The notes beneath the pieces were generated by a model, which was not told where the DNA came from, ran no database searches, and saw only the letters and a program-made list of their open reading frames with translations. Of a DNA stretch of 64,000 nt, positions 1-6,384 are shown piece after piece (the first letter of the stretch is position 1; each line of letters begins with the position of its first letter). The position numbers and the translations under genes are program-made. The DNA comes from CAYNZV01 sp965217095 (lineage in GTDB: Bacteria; Latescibacterota; UBA2968; UBA8231): assembly GCA_965217095.1 (NCBI GenBank), contig OZ244235.1, positions 1,240,001 to 1,304,000 on the forward strand, in the 5' to 3' direction.

Positions 1-1
1 C

Positions 2-367
2 GGTGTGTCCAATCGCACAACCAGCTTCGTGGCCCCCCTGGGAGCTACGGTGAACATGGACGGAACAGCCCTCTACGAGTGCGTCGCAGCTATGTTCATT
101 GCTCAGGCGTACGGCATTGAGCTCGGATTTGCGCAACAGCTCTTGGTGGTGGTAACTGCCCTGTTGGCTTCAATCGGGGCAGCCGGGATACCGATGGCTG
201 GCCTCGTAATGATCTCGGTGATTCTTACTGCTGTGGGATTGCCTCTGGAAGGCGTCGGTCTGATTCTGGCAGTGGACCGAGTGCTCGATATGTGCCGCAC
301 AACGGTGAACGTTTGGAGTGATTCGTGCGGCACGGTGGTAGTCGAGCGCCAAATGGGCCCGGGGTGA
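2..367 (+). CDS. Dicarboxylate/amino acid:cation symporter, C-terminal part
   Basis: This is the last 120 or so residues of a sodium- or proton-coupled carrier of the DAACS family (GltP/DctA type), which imports C4-dicarboxylates or acidic amino acids across the inner membrane. The visible part starts in the conserved transport core: the NMDGTALYE motif near residue 17 (transmembrane segment 7, cation and substrate binding), then the hairpin-2 region AAGIPMAG, and then the segment 8 signature DRVLDMCRTTVNVWSD, where Asp, Arg, Thr and Asn contact substrate. The reading frame is open to the left edge, so the gene begins outside the window; the GTG at 5 is only an internal codon. It ends at a TGA, 17 bases before the stop of the opposing pentapeptide gene. 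Family is certain; substrate cannot be told from this fragment. Confidence 0.93.
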   Translation, partial: GVSNRTTSFVAPLGATVNMDGTALYECVAAMFIAQAYGIELGFAQQLLVVVTALLASIGAAGIPMAGLVMISVILTAVGLPLEGVGLILAVDRVLDMCRTTVNVWSDSCGTVVVERQMGPG

Positions 368-383
368 TCGGAGGGCAGAAAAT

Positions 384-1184
384 TCAGTCGTCCCTGAGGT
401 GTTCTGGCAGGCGCGTTTGATCGTCGATCTCAGCGGACTCCAGCTGGCCGCGGCTTAAACCGGTACAGCCGAGAAGGTTTGCCCCCTGGAGCTGGGTCTT
501 TTTGAAAATGGCTCCCCCCATTCTCACATCTAGGAGTCGGGCGCCCTTAAGATCCACGCCGCTCAGATTTGCCCCTTGAAGGTCTGCTTGCGCCAGGTCC
601 CCTTCCCGAAAAACGGCCTCCTCAAGGTTCACCATAAAAAGGTTGGCGCTGCGCCCGATGGAGCCGACCAGATTCGCGCCCTGAAGATTTGCCTCCAGCA
701 GATCGGCCTCCCTGAAGTCGGTCTTTTTTAGATCGGCCTCCTGCAAATCGGTTTCCCGCAGCTTCGCTTCGATCAGACTGGCCCCTTCCAGCTTCGCCCC
801 TTTCAAGCGGGCACGAGTGAGGTCGGCCCGCTGCAGATTCGCGTGTCGGAAATCGGCTTTGTAGAGATTTGCCAGCTGAAGCTCGGACCCTTGCAGATAG
901 GCCTCGCGAAAATCGGCGCCGCGCAGATCTGCCCCCTGCAAATACGCCTCGAGAAGATACCCCTGCCTAAAAACAGCCTTCTCGCCCTCCTCGCCTTTGG
1001 TTTCGATCCAGTCCCGGTGGAGACTGAGCATCTCCTCTAACTTATTCGGAGGAAATTCAACACGTGGCTGTTCGGAGGGGGTCTCGTCCGGCTGGGCGTC
1101 TCTTTCTGTTTTCTCCGTCAGGATGCGTCTCTCCTGAAAAAGCGTCGAGGTAAGCGGCCCGCACAGCATCGCGGGCAACCTCAT
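384..1184 (-). CDS. Pentapeptide-repeat protein
   Basis: From about residue 75 onward the protein is almost entirely A(D/N)LxxA-type pentapeptides, which fold as a right-handed quadrilateral beta-helix. Some members bind DNA gyrase, but most have no known function, and none is claimed here. Before the repeats lies the segment LEEMLSLHRDWIETKGEEGE, a positively and negatively charged helix-like stretch that recurs in the second pentapeptide protein of this window (44205-45110). No signal peptide is seen, so a cytoplasmic location is likely. The start is uncertain: the first ATG gives an unlikely leader (MRLPAMLCGP...), and a better ribosome-binding site (AGGAG near 1135) precedes non-ATG codons about 20 residues further in. 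It lies just downstream of the disrupted tRNA-Arg on the same strand. Confidence 0.85.
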   Translation of the reverse strand: MRLPAMLCGPLTSTLFQERRILTEKTERDAQPDETPSEQPRVEFPPNKLEEMLSLHRDWIETKGEEGEKAVFRQGYLLEAYLQGADLRGADFREAYLQGSELQLANLYKADFRHANLQRADLTRARLKGAKLEGASLIEAKLRETDLQEADLKKTDFREADLLEANLQGANLVGSIGRSANLFMVNLEEAVFREGDLAQADLQGANLSGVDLKGARLLDVRMGGAIFKKTQLQGANLLGCTGLSRGQLESAEIDDQTRLPEHLRDD

Positions 1185-1261
1185 AGGTCTCTATAATACA
1201 ATAAGTTGAGAGGCTTATCAAGTAGAAAAGCAGCGTCTCGTCGGGCGCCTCGAGATGCTGG

Positions 1262-1308
1262 TACCCTCGGCGGGATTCGAACCCACGACCCACAGATTAG
1301 GAATCTGT
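1262..1308 (-). pseudogene. 3' part of a split tRNA-Arg(CCT) gene
   Basis: Read on the minus strand this is the 3' part of a tRNA: anticodon stem-loop ACAGA-TTCCTAA-TCTGT (anticodon CCT), variable loop, T arm GTGGG-TTCGAAT-CCCGC and acceptor strand CGAGGGT plus discriminator A; CCA is not encoded. The D arm and 5' acceptor strand are absent here but occur at 5036-5061 on the same strand. Joined through the shared 15-bp repeat the two pieces give a 73-nt cloverleaf in which acceptor GCCCTCG pairs with CGAGGGT (first pair G-U). As it stands this piece cannot make a tRNA. Confidence 0.88.
1294..1308. repeat. Left copy of 15-bp direct repeat (attL-like core)
   Basis: GATTAGGAATCTGTT, identical to 5021-5035. 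It spans the anticodon loop and the 5' side of the anticodon stem of the interrupted tRNA-Arg. On its left lies the tRNA 3' part and on its right the inserted DNA. A short repeat of tRNA sequence at both ends of an insertion is the usual footprint of site-specific integration. Confidence 0.85.
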
Positions 1309-1345
1309 TTTACCCTCATATTTTTCACCTAACCATCTGTGTCCC

Positions 1346-1786
1346 TTGTCGGTTCGGGGTGTCCCGTGCCGGCGCCGAGTGGGTAGGTTGTATCTGCCCC
1401 TGGGAGGCCGATACTTCGGTTGCCGGCATTGCTATGATCTGACCTATACCAGTTGCCAGGATAGTCACAAGTTCGACCGGTTGTATGCAGTTTGGAGCAA
1501 GACTTGGTTTGGATGGATCTACGCTACAGCGCCTGATGAAGGACCGGTGTTGATGCGCAAGCTGCTGGGCGTGGATGTTCAGATTGTATTGCTGAGCAGC
1601 AGGCAAATGTGGCTGGATAGCGATCAAATCTCCTCTGCTTTCGGCACCTACCACCGCATAATCCTCTGTAGTTTCAATCTCTGGCTCGCGGCTCTTGGTG
1701 GGACCGCCGAAATTCTTTACCATAATTATTCTACGTCGGCGGTTTTCATTGCCCCCCAACGGAAGGAAGGCTATCAGGCGCCGTAG
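1346..1786 (+). pseudogene. Remnant of a zinc-ribbon protein gene
   Basis: The open frame from a TTG at 1346 begins GVPCRRRVGRLYLP and continues GGRYFGCRHCYDLTYTSCQD-SHKFDRLY, up to about 1490. This resembles the conserved zinc-ribbon core (CxxCGRR..KLYLP..GRYFxCRHCxxLTY) of a widespread family of uncharacterised bacterial proteins, recalled from memory and not searched. The first cysteine pair is damaged (one Cys remains of the expected pair), there is no proper start, and after about 50 residues the frame carries on as unrelated sequence. I read it as a fragment. The opposite-strand frame over 1325-1822 has no recognisable features and is probably a shadow. The rest of 1490-2003 holds nothing I can identify. 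Confidence 0.5.
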
Positions 1787-2003
1787 CAGATGCGGCACGA
1801 GTACTGGGAGAGAGATTACCATAGAGCGAAATCGCTTTGAATAGCCTCAGTTCAGCCAGCATACGTCTGGCTTAGGCGCGCCCGCTACAGTAATGGCCGT
1901 TAGGCAGCGCGACAGTACTTCTGAACGGTGGCCGGAGAAGAAGAGGCTTACGGCTCGGCTGCGAATTTATCCTCGAGAAATAAATCTACGGAAAGGACGG
2001 ATC

Positions 2004-2858
2004 ATGCGAGGAGAGATATACGATTGTGAACCGACGCTGACCGACCAGCAGGTGATTGAATTCTGCAAGAATGGCTTCATAATGCTCGAGGCCGTGGTCC
2101 CCGATGAAGTCAACCGCCGCACAACTGAATTCCTCGACAGGAATCCCGAGGGACAGCCGATGGAGATCATGGATGAAGTGTGGTTCGTCGACCACGTCAT
2201 TAAGAACCAACAGGCAGCGGGGGCGGTGCGCTCGCTCCTGGGCAAAGACTTTATGTCGCCCATGATCATGAGCAACCACCGCGTCGAGTGCCCGCGCGCT
2301 ACGAGCGGCGGCTGGCACCGCGACAGCGGGGCGATCGATTCACCGCGGCTCGACAGCCTGTTTGTGTTCTATTATCCACAGGACACGCCCGCGGACCTGG
2401 GACCTACAGAGATCGTGCCCAGCTCTCACTTTCTGCGTATCAAGCGTCGCTACATGACCCAATACGGCAGCATTCGCCAGGCTGTGCAGACGGTGGCGCC
2501 GGCCGGCTCGATCTTTATCACCCACTGCTCGATGTGGCATCGCGCCAGCCGCTCCACGGCCAGCGGCATCCGCAACCTGCTCAAATGCAGCTACCGGCGC
2601 ACGGTCACACCCAAGCGCGACTGGATCGTCGATCCGCAGTGCGATTTCACCAAGATCCCGTTCGGCACGGACCGCGCAATGCCCGAGAAATGGCACGACT
2701 CCGTCCGCGTCGCGCGTATGTTCCTGTGGCTGTGCGGTCGGGAAGACTTCGTATTTGAGGGCGGCCAGGCCTGGCCGATGACGGCCGGAACGGACAACGA
2801 TATTGCCGCAGGTATGCCTTTGGAACTGAACCACCAGCACAAAATCCCCACAGGCTGA
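2004..2858 (+). CDS. Phytanoyl-CoA dioxygenase (PhyH) family protein
   Basis: A 284-residue member of the Fe(II)/2-oxoglutarate dioxygenase superfamily, which hydroxylates unactivated carbons of lipids or small metabolites. The iron-binding HxD is seen in GGWHRDSGAID near residue 115; the distal His and the 2-oxoglutarate Arg probably lie in HCSMWHRASRSTASGIRN near residue 180. The C-terminal third has no extra domain. I chose ATG 2004, which follows GGAAAGGACGG, over the longer frame from 1893, whose added residues look non-coding. The gene is cargo of the tRNA-Arg insertion and is followed by a glycosidase-like gene on the same strand. Such dioxygenases are greatly expanded in Latescibacterota- and Poribacteria-like genomes, usually with unknown substrate. 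A second, distant member lies at 52399-53184. Confidence 0.85.
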   Translation: MRGEIYDCEPTLTDQQVIEFCKNGFIMLEAVVPDEVNRRTTEFLDRNPEGQPMEIMDEVWFVDHVIKNQQAAGAVRSLLGKDFMSPMIMSNHRVECPRATSGGWHRDSGAIDSPRLDSLFVFYYPQDTPADLGPTEIVPSSHFLRIKRRYMTQYGSIRQAVQTVAPAGSIFITHCSMWHRASRSTASGIRNLLKCSYRRTVTPKRDWIVDPQCDFTKIPFGTDRAMPEKWHDSVRVARMFLWLCGREDFVFEGGQAWPMTAGTDNDIAAGMPLELNHQHKIPTG

Positions 2859-3146
2859 TCCAGCACCATAGACTGAGGGCGTGGAGATGTTCTCGGATGA
2901 GGCTATTGCCTTGGCGATAGTTACTCGCAAAAGTGCGTCCTACCAAGTCGCGGCCTGCCGTGAACCTGATCATAATCCTTGCCCTTGTCGTCATCGGGTT
3001 CGGCGTCCGGTGACCTTCGACAGTGCTTCGAAGGTGGCGGAGCACCTGCGTGTCCGCGCCGGGGCGGCCGAGGCGCTGGCCCGATTGGGTCCACATGCCG
3101 AGGAAGAGCAAATCGCGAGGACATCAACCAGCAGAGGCGAAAATCG

Positions 3147-4745
3147 ATGAACCAGAGCAGAGGAGACGCGCGGTGGCGCAGACGGCGGATCATTTACAAC
3201 AACGACGGCGACGACGTAATCCAGGCGAGGTCGCCGCAGGAGGCCGCTCAAGGCCTGGCGGGGCGCGAGAGCGGTGAGCTGATCGATGACTTTCTCGACG
3301 CCCGCGCCCGGACGCTGCTCGGAACGCAGGTGGACAGCAGCTGGTATTGCAGCTGCATGGCCGGTGTTCGCTTTTCCCACCATACCAAGTTAGGTGGGTT
3401 CCACGGCGAGGGGATTCCCCTGGAGCTCGTCGAAACCTACGGACGCGACAGTCTGCAGATTCAGACGGATTTCTGTCACGAGAACGAGCTGGAAGCCTTC
3501 TGGTCGTTGCGCATGAACGACGTACACGATTCCCATCCTGCCGGGTCGTCCTACTGGACCTATGGTCTGGCGCCCTTCAAACGCGACCACCCGGAATTTC
3601 TCATGGGCGAGCCTGCAGATTGGGAAACGGACGGTACGAAGAAAGTCTGGTCGGGAATGGATTTCAGCTTTCCCGAGGTCCGCGATCACGTCTTCGCCAA
3701 TATAGACGAGGTAGCGCGCAACTACGACGTCGACGGGATAGAGATGGACTTCTTCCGGCACTATCCCTTTTTCCGTCCGACCCGAGATATGCTTCCGGTC
3801 GAGGCGGAGCACCTGGAGATGATGACGGCTCTGGTGCGGCGGGTGCGGAAGCTGGCCGACGAAGTCGGCCAGCAGCGAGGGCGACCACTGCTCGTGGCGG
3901 CGCGCACGCCGATCAATCTGGCAGATGCGCATTTCATCGGCCTGGACCTGGAGACCTGGCTGGCCGAGGACCTGCTGGATCTGCTGATACCCGGAGGCGG
4001 CGTCGAGTCGCACATGACCGAGTCGTTCGGCCCTATGATCAAACTGGGACACGACCATGATGTGCCGGTGTATCCTTGCATCGGCTGGGGGTTCTGGCAT
4101 CCATGGACGTTCCTCGACCTCACGGACGGCGAGTACAGGGAGTACAAATCCTGGGCTAGATCCCTGAGGGAGACCGGCTCGTCCTTCACGATCGAGATGA
4201 ATGGGTGGGAAGGCATGCTGCCCGCCTGGCGCGGAGCAGCGACCAATCTGCTCGCTGCCGGGGCGGACGGCATCTACGTCTTCAACGGCGCCTTTGTCAA
4301 CGATGAGGTGTGGATGGAGATCGGAGATCTCGAAACGATGGCAAACAAGGACAAGCTCTTCGGCGTCGACGATTTCCGCGGTACCTGCAGCTTCGAGCGG
4401 CTTCGTGAACTGGAGCTGGAGCCCGGAGAGACAGCCAAAACGCACTTTCAGGTCGGCGAAGATCTGAGCTTGAGGAAGGGGCCCTTTCGCCTTCGCCTGC
4501 ACTTGTGGGAACTCACTGCGAGCGATGAGATATCGGTGAAATTCAACGATGTCGCATTGAATGGTCTGCGGCCGCAGAAGACTCTAGACGCGGCGCCCGC
4601 CGGGCACTGGCTGGAGTGCGAGGTGCAGCCCGACCGGGTCCTCCATGGTGAAAACAGGCTCGAAGTCAGCCTGAACCCAAGGGCTGACTCTGCAGGGGCA
4701 CCGATCGCACTCGATTGCGCGCTATTGTATGTGCGCGGCGCCTGA
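3147..4745 (+). CDS. Putative TIM-barrel glycoside-hydrolase-like protein
   Basis: A 532-residue protein without a clear signal peptide. The N-terminal section starts RRIIYNNDGDD, and the central part has the look of a (beta/alpha)8 barrel, with acidic residues at predicted strand ends such as DGIEMDFFRHYPFF (near residue 195) and a later WGFWHPWTF segment. This pattern is typical of the uncharacterised glycosyl-hydrolase-like families found with PhyH genes in planctomycete- and Latescibacterota-like genomes. The last 120 residues look like a beta-sandwich with a GETAKTHFQVGEDLS stretch. Catalytic residues cannot be assigned with certainty, so no substrate is proposed. ATG 3147 has a weak AGAGG upstream; the open frame before it (2979-3146) looks non-coding. 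The 288 bases before this gene hold only weak short frames. Confidence 0.65.
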   Translation: MNQSRGDARWRRRRIIYNNDGDDVIQARSPQEAAQGLAGRESGELIDDFLDARARTLLGTQVDSSWYCSCMAGVRFSHHTKLGGFHGEGIPLELVETYGRDSLQIQTDFCHENELEAFWSLRMNDVHDSHPAGSSYWTYGLAPFKRDHPEFLMGEPADWETDGTKKVWSGMDFSFPEVRDHVFANIDEVARNYDVDGIEMDFFRHYPFFRPTRDMLPVEAEHLEMMTALVRRVRKLADEVGQQRGRPLLVAARTPINLADAHFIGLDLETWLAEDLLDLLIPGGGVESHMTESFGPMIKLGHDHDVPVYPCIGWGFWHPWTFLDLTDGEYREYKSWARSLRETGSSFTIEMNGWEGMLPAWRGAATNLLAAGADGIYVFNGAFVNDEVWMEIGDLETMANKDKLFGVDDFRGTCSFERLRELELEPGETAKTHFQVGEDLSLRKGPFRLRLHLWELTASDEISVKFNDVALNGLRPQKTLDAAPAGHWLECEVQPDRVLHGENRLEVSLNPRADSAGAPIALDCALLYVRGA

Positions 4746-4817
4746 TTTCTGACTGAGGAACTCTTTTTTCTTGAATCGCCGTCCACTTTGCTCCACGGAC
4801 AAATTTCTGCAGTAATG

Positions 4818-4889
4818 TACCCCCGGATGGAATTGAACCATCATCTGATGATTAGGAATCATCTGTTCTATCCGTTGAACTACGGGGGC
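4818..4889 (-). tRNA. tRNA-Arg(CCT), complete, carried by the insertion
   Basis: A full cloverleaf can be drawn on the minus strand: acceptor GCCCCCG with CGGGGGT (first pair G-U), D arm GTTC..GAAC, anticodon stem GATGA-TTCCTAA-TCATC with anticodon CCT, and T arm GATGG-TTCAATT-CCATC, discriminator A, no encoded CCA. Its sequence differs from the split tRNA-Arg(CCT) throughout the stems, so it is not a recent duplicate of it. Lying 130 bp inside the right end of the insertion, it would supply the AGG-decoding tRNA lost when the resident gene was cut. Confidence 0.93.
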
Positions 4890-4949
4890 AAATTGGGGTA
4901 AGAAGACGGAATTTTTGCGATACATTTTGTGGGGCAAGCAGGGGGCAAA
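4884..4949. repeat. Four GGGG(C/T)AA direct repeats near the right junction
   Basis: GGGGGCAAA at 4884-4892, TGGGGTAAG at 4894-4902, TGGGGCAAG at 4930-4938 and GGGGGCAAA at 4941-4949, all in one orientation in 66 bp and about 75-140 bp inside the right end of the insertion. The first overlaps the 5' end of the complete tRNA. Short repeated sites beside a core are what arm-type integrase sites look like; that role is inference. Confidence 0.5.
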
Positions 4950-5020
4950 CGGCCAAATTCCGCCTCCTCGGAACGTCTTAAGTTACCATAATTATACGAC
5001 TTATACCGTATGGCACAAAA

Positions 5021-5061
5021 GATTAGGAATCTGTTGCTCTATCCTAATGAGCTACGAGGGC
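5021..5061 (-). pseudogene. 5' part of the split tRNA-Arg(CCT) gene
   Basis: On the minus strand: acceptor GCCCTCG, TA, D arm GCTCATTAGGATAGAGC and the anticodon stem-loop up to CCTAATC, after which the sequence stops matching a tRNA. It completes the 3' part at 1262-1308. The 15 bp at 5021-5035 (GATTAGGAATCTGTT on the plus strand) are the right copy of the direct repeat (attR-like). The piece starts about 10 bases downstream of the cold-shock gene on the same strand. Confidence 0.88.
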
Positions 5062-5071
5062 ACCCGTTCCA

Positions 5072-5272
5072 TTAGGCGTTTTTGGTAACGTTGGCAGCTA
5101 TCTGACCTTTCGGTCCTTCCTCGACCTCAAAAGCCACTTCATCCCCCGCATCCAACTCCTCGTCTTCCTGGACATCCGAATAATGTACAAAGATATCCTC
5201 CCCATCCTCACTCTGGATAAATCCGTAGCCGAGGCCCTGGTTAAACCACTTGACGAAACCGGACTTTTGCAT
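5072..5272 (-). CDS. Cold-shock domain protein, CspA family
   Basis: A 66-residue single cold-shock domain, the usual length for the family. It binds single-stranded RNA and DNA and melts secondary structure in mRNA. Both nucleic-acid motifs are present: KWFNQGLGYGFI (RNP-1 region, residues 9-20) and DIFVHYSDV (RNP-2, residues 26-34). Acidic residues are unusually frequent in the middle (EDEELDAGDE). The gene is followed within 10 bases by the 5' part of the disrupted tRNA-Arg, so before the insertion the two may have been co-transcribed. A candidate promoter upstream on the minus strand is TTGACC (5367-5372) with a poor -10 near 5344-5349. Confidence 0.95.
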   Translation of the reverse strand: MQKSGFVKWFNQGLGYGFIQSEDGEDIFVHYSDVQEDEELDAGDEVAFEVEEGPKGQIAANVTKNA

Positions 5273-5600
5273 TTCAATGCCCCGGTGACAAAGAGACCGT
5301 TGATCTGCCGCGGCGGCTTAGGGATTTTGACGGAATGCGGAAAAACTTATGAGAATCAGTAATGTGGGTCAACAATCAGAGCCTCTTTCAAAGGGTGATT
5401 TCCACATCACCAGCTGCCCCCAACATACTTGTTGACATCGGCCGGAACGGGATTAACTTTACAGCTTTCATTTTTCGAAGAGCCCGCGGGTTCGACTGAT
5501 TCTCCCCTCCCTTTTGACGGCTCGATTGCGTCGAAGTAACGGCGTTTGCCGGCGTTCCCTCGACCGAAACAAGCATTGAAGACTCACAGCGTTTTTGATG
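5273..5600. other. Intergenic region between divergent csp and act operons
   Basis: About 330 bases of non-coding sequence upstream of the cold-shock gene and the alternative complex III operon. Short open frames on the minus strand show no recognisable protein. No clear operator or riboswitch was seen. The leader of the cold-shock gene lies here. Confidence 0.5.
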
Positions 5601-5629
5601 TTGACTTTGCCAAACGCTGAGGCTACACT
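5601..5629 (+). promoter_or_regulatory. Candidate sigma-70-type promoter of the act-cox operon
   Basis: TTGACT (5601-5606), a 17-bp spacer and TACACT (5624-5629), a near-consensus arrangement. It lies about 95 bases before the chosen start of actA and no other gene intervenes. The rest of the operon down to 18110 has gaps of at most 60 bases, so transcription of the whole unit from here is plausible. Confidence 0.55.
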
Positions 5630-5724
5630 ATGTCCCTTGATCCAGCTGTACCACTTCCCCTTACATGGAGTTCGGTGGTCGGCTTCCACGTTTAGCGGCC
5701 CCCAAGCCACTCCGAAAACAGCGT

Positions 5725-6384
5725 ATGCCGCCGCAGATATTTCGCCGCAGCATCAATTGGTTTGCCAATGTAACCATCATCGGCGCGGTCGTTGTCGTCG
5801 GACTTCTGCTGACCATCCTCCTCAACATCAATCGGATCGACTACGTCAGTCAGGTGGGCATAGCAAAAGATCAACCGGTGCCGTTTAGCCATAAGCACCA
5901 CGTAACTGGCATGGGTATCGACTGCCGCTTTTGCCACACTACGGTGGAGGAAACAGCATTTGCCGGTATCCCGCCCACAGAGACTTGCATGAGCTGTCAC
6001 TCCCAAATTTGGACTGAGGCACCTATTCTAGAGCCGGTGAGGGCGAGCTTTCGAGATAACACCTCCTTACAATGGACGCGCATCCACGACTTGCCGGATT
6101 TTGTCTACTTCAGGCACGACATACATATCAACAAGGGCATCGGGTGCGAAACCTGTCACGGTCGCATAGACGATATGCCGCTGGCCAAGAAAGCGGAAAC
6201 GCTGAATATGGAATGGTGTCTGGAATGCCATCGCGCCCCTAGCAAGTTCATTCGGCCCCGGGAGGAAGTCTTCAACATGACCTGGACCCCTCCCGTAGAT
6301 CAAGAGGCAGCGGGACGGAAACTGGTCCAGCAGTACGGCGTTCAGAAGTCCCAGCTCACCGATTGCTCAGTGTGCCATCTATGA
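5725..6384 (+). CDS. actA: Alternative complex III subunit ActA, pentaheme cytochrome c
   Basis: Periplasm-facing multiheme subunit of alternative complex III, the quinol:electron-acceptor oxidoreductase that replaces cytochrome bc1 in many bacteria. One membrane helix (about residues 14-36) anchors the protein, followed by five CxxCH heme sites: CRFCH, CMSCH, CETCH, CLECH and CSVCH, the number known for ActA of Rhodothermus. The start at 5725 (MPPQIFRRSINWFANV) matches the way family members begin; an in-frame ATG at 5665 would add 20 residues without family resemblance. The last heme motif ends one residue before the stop, and the stop overlaps the actB start (ATGA). Confidence 0.93.
   Translation: MPPQIFRRSINWFANVTIIGAVVVVGLLLTILLNINRIDYVSQVGIAKDQPVPFSHKHHVTGMGIDCRFCHTTVEETAFAGIPPTETCMSCHSQIWTEAPILEPVRASFRDNTSLQWTRIHDLPDFVYFRHDIHINKGIGCETCHGRIDDMPLAKKAETLNMEWCLECHRAPSKFIRPREEVFNMTWTPPVDQEAAGRKLVQQYGVQKSQLTDCSVCHL

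Larger units (their letters stand above)
1309..5035. mobile_element. 3.7-kb insertion inside tRNA-Arg(CCT); integrase-less integrative element or remnant
   Basis: The segment separates the two halves of one tRNA-Arg(CCT) gene and is bounded by identical 15-bp repeats. It holds a decayed zinc-ribbon gene, a phytanoyl-CoA dioxygenase family gene, a glycosidase-like gene, a complete tRNA-Arg(CCT) of different sequence, and a cluster of GGGGCAA repeats beside the right end. No tyrosine or serine recombinase is encoded. It is therefore either a remnant that lost its integrase or an element mobilised in trans. Integration into tRNA genes at the anticodon loop is a known habit of tyrosine-recombinase elements; the exact mechanism here is inference. 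Before insertion the order on the minus strand was cold-shock gene, tRNA-Arg, pentapeptide gene. Confidence 0.75.

Noticed and set aside
1325..1822. 165-codon minus-strand frame in the tRNA insertion
   Set aside because: No recognisable domain; it overlaps the zinc-ribbon remnant whose plus-strand reading matches a known protein pattern.
2960..3013. 17-codon hydrophobic frame (GTG start) before the glycosidase-like gene
   Set aside because: Too short, no ribosome site, and no continuation in either direction; probably chance.
1309..5020. Self-splicing intron in the anticodon loop of tRNA-Arg(CCT)
   Set aside because: Group I introns do occur at this site in some bacteria, but this insert is 3.7 kb, holds several complete genes and another tRNA, and is flanked by a 15-bp duplication of tRNA sequence, which splicing would not need or leave.
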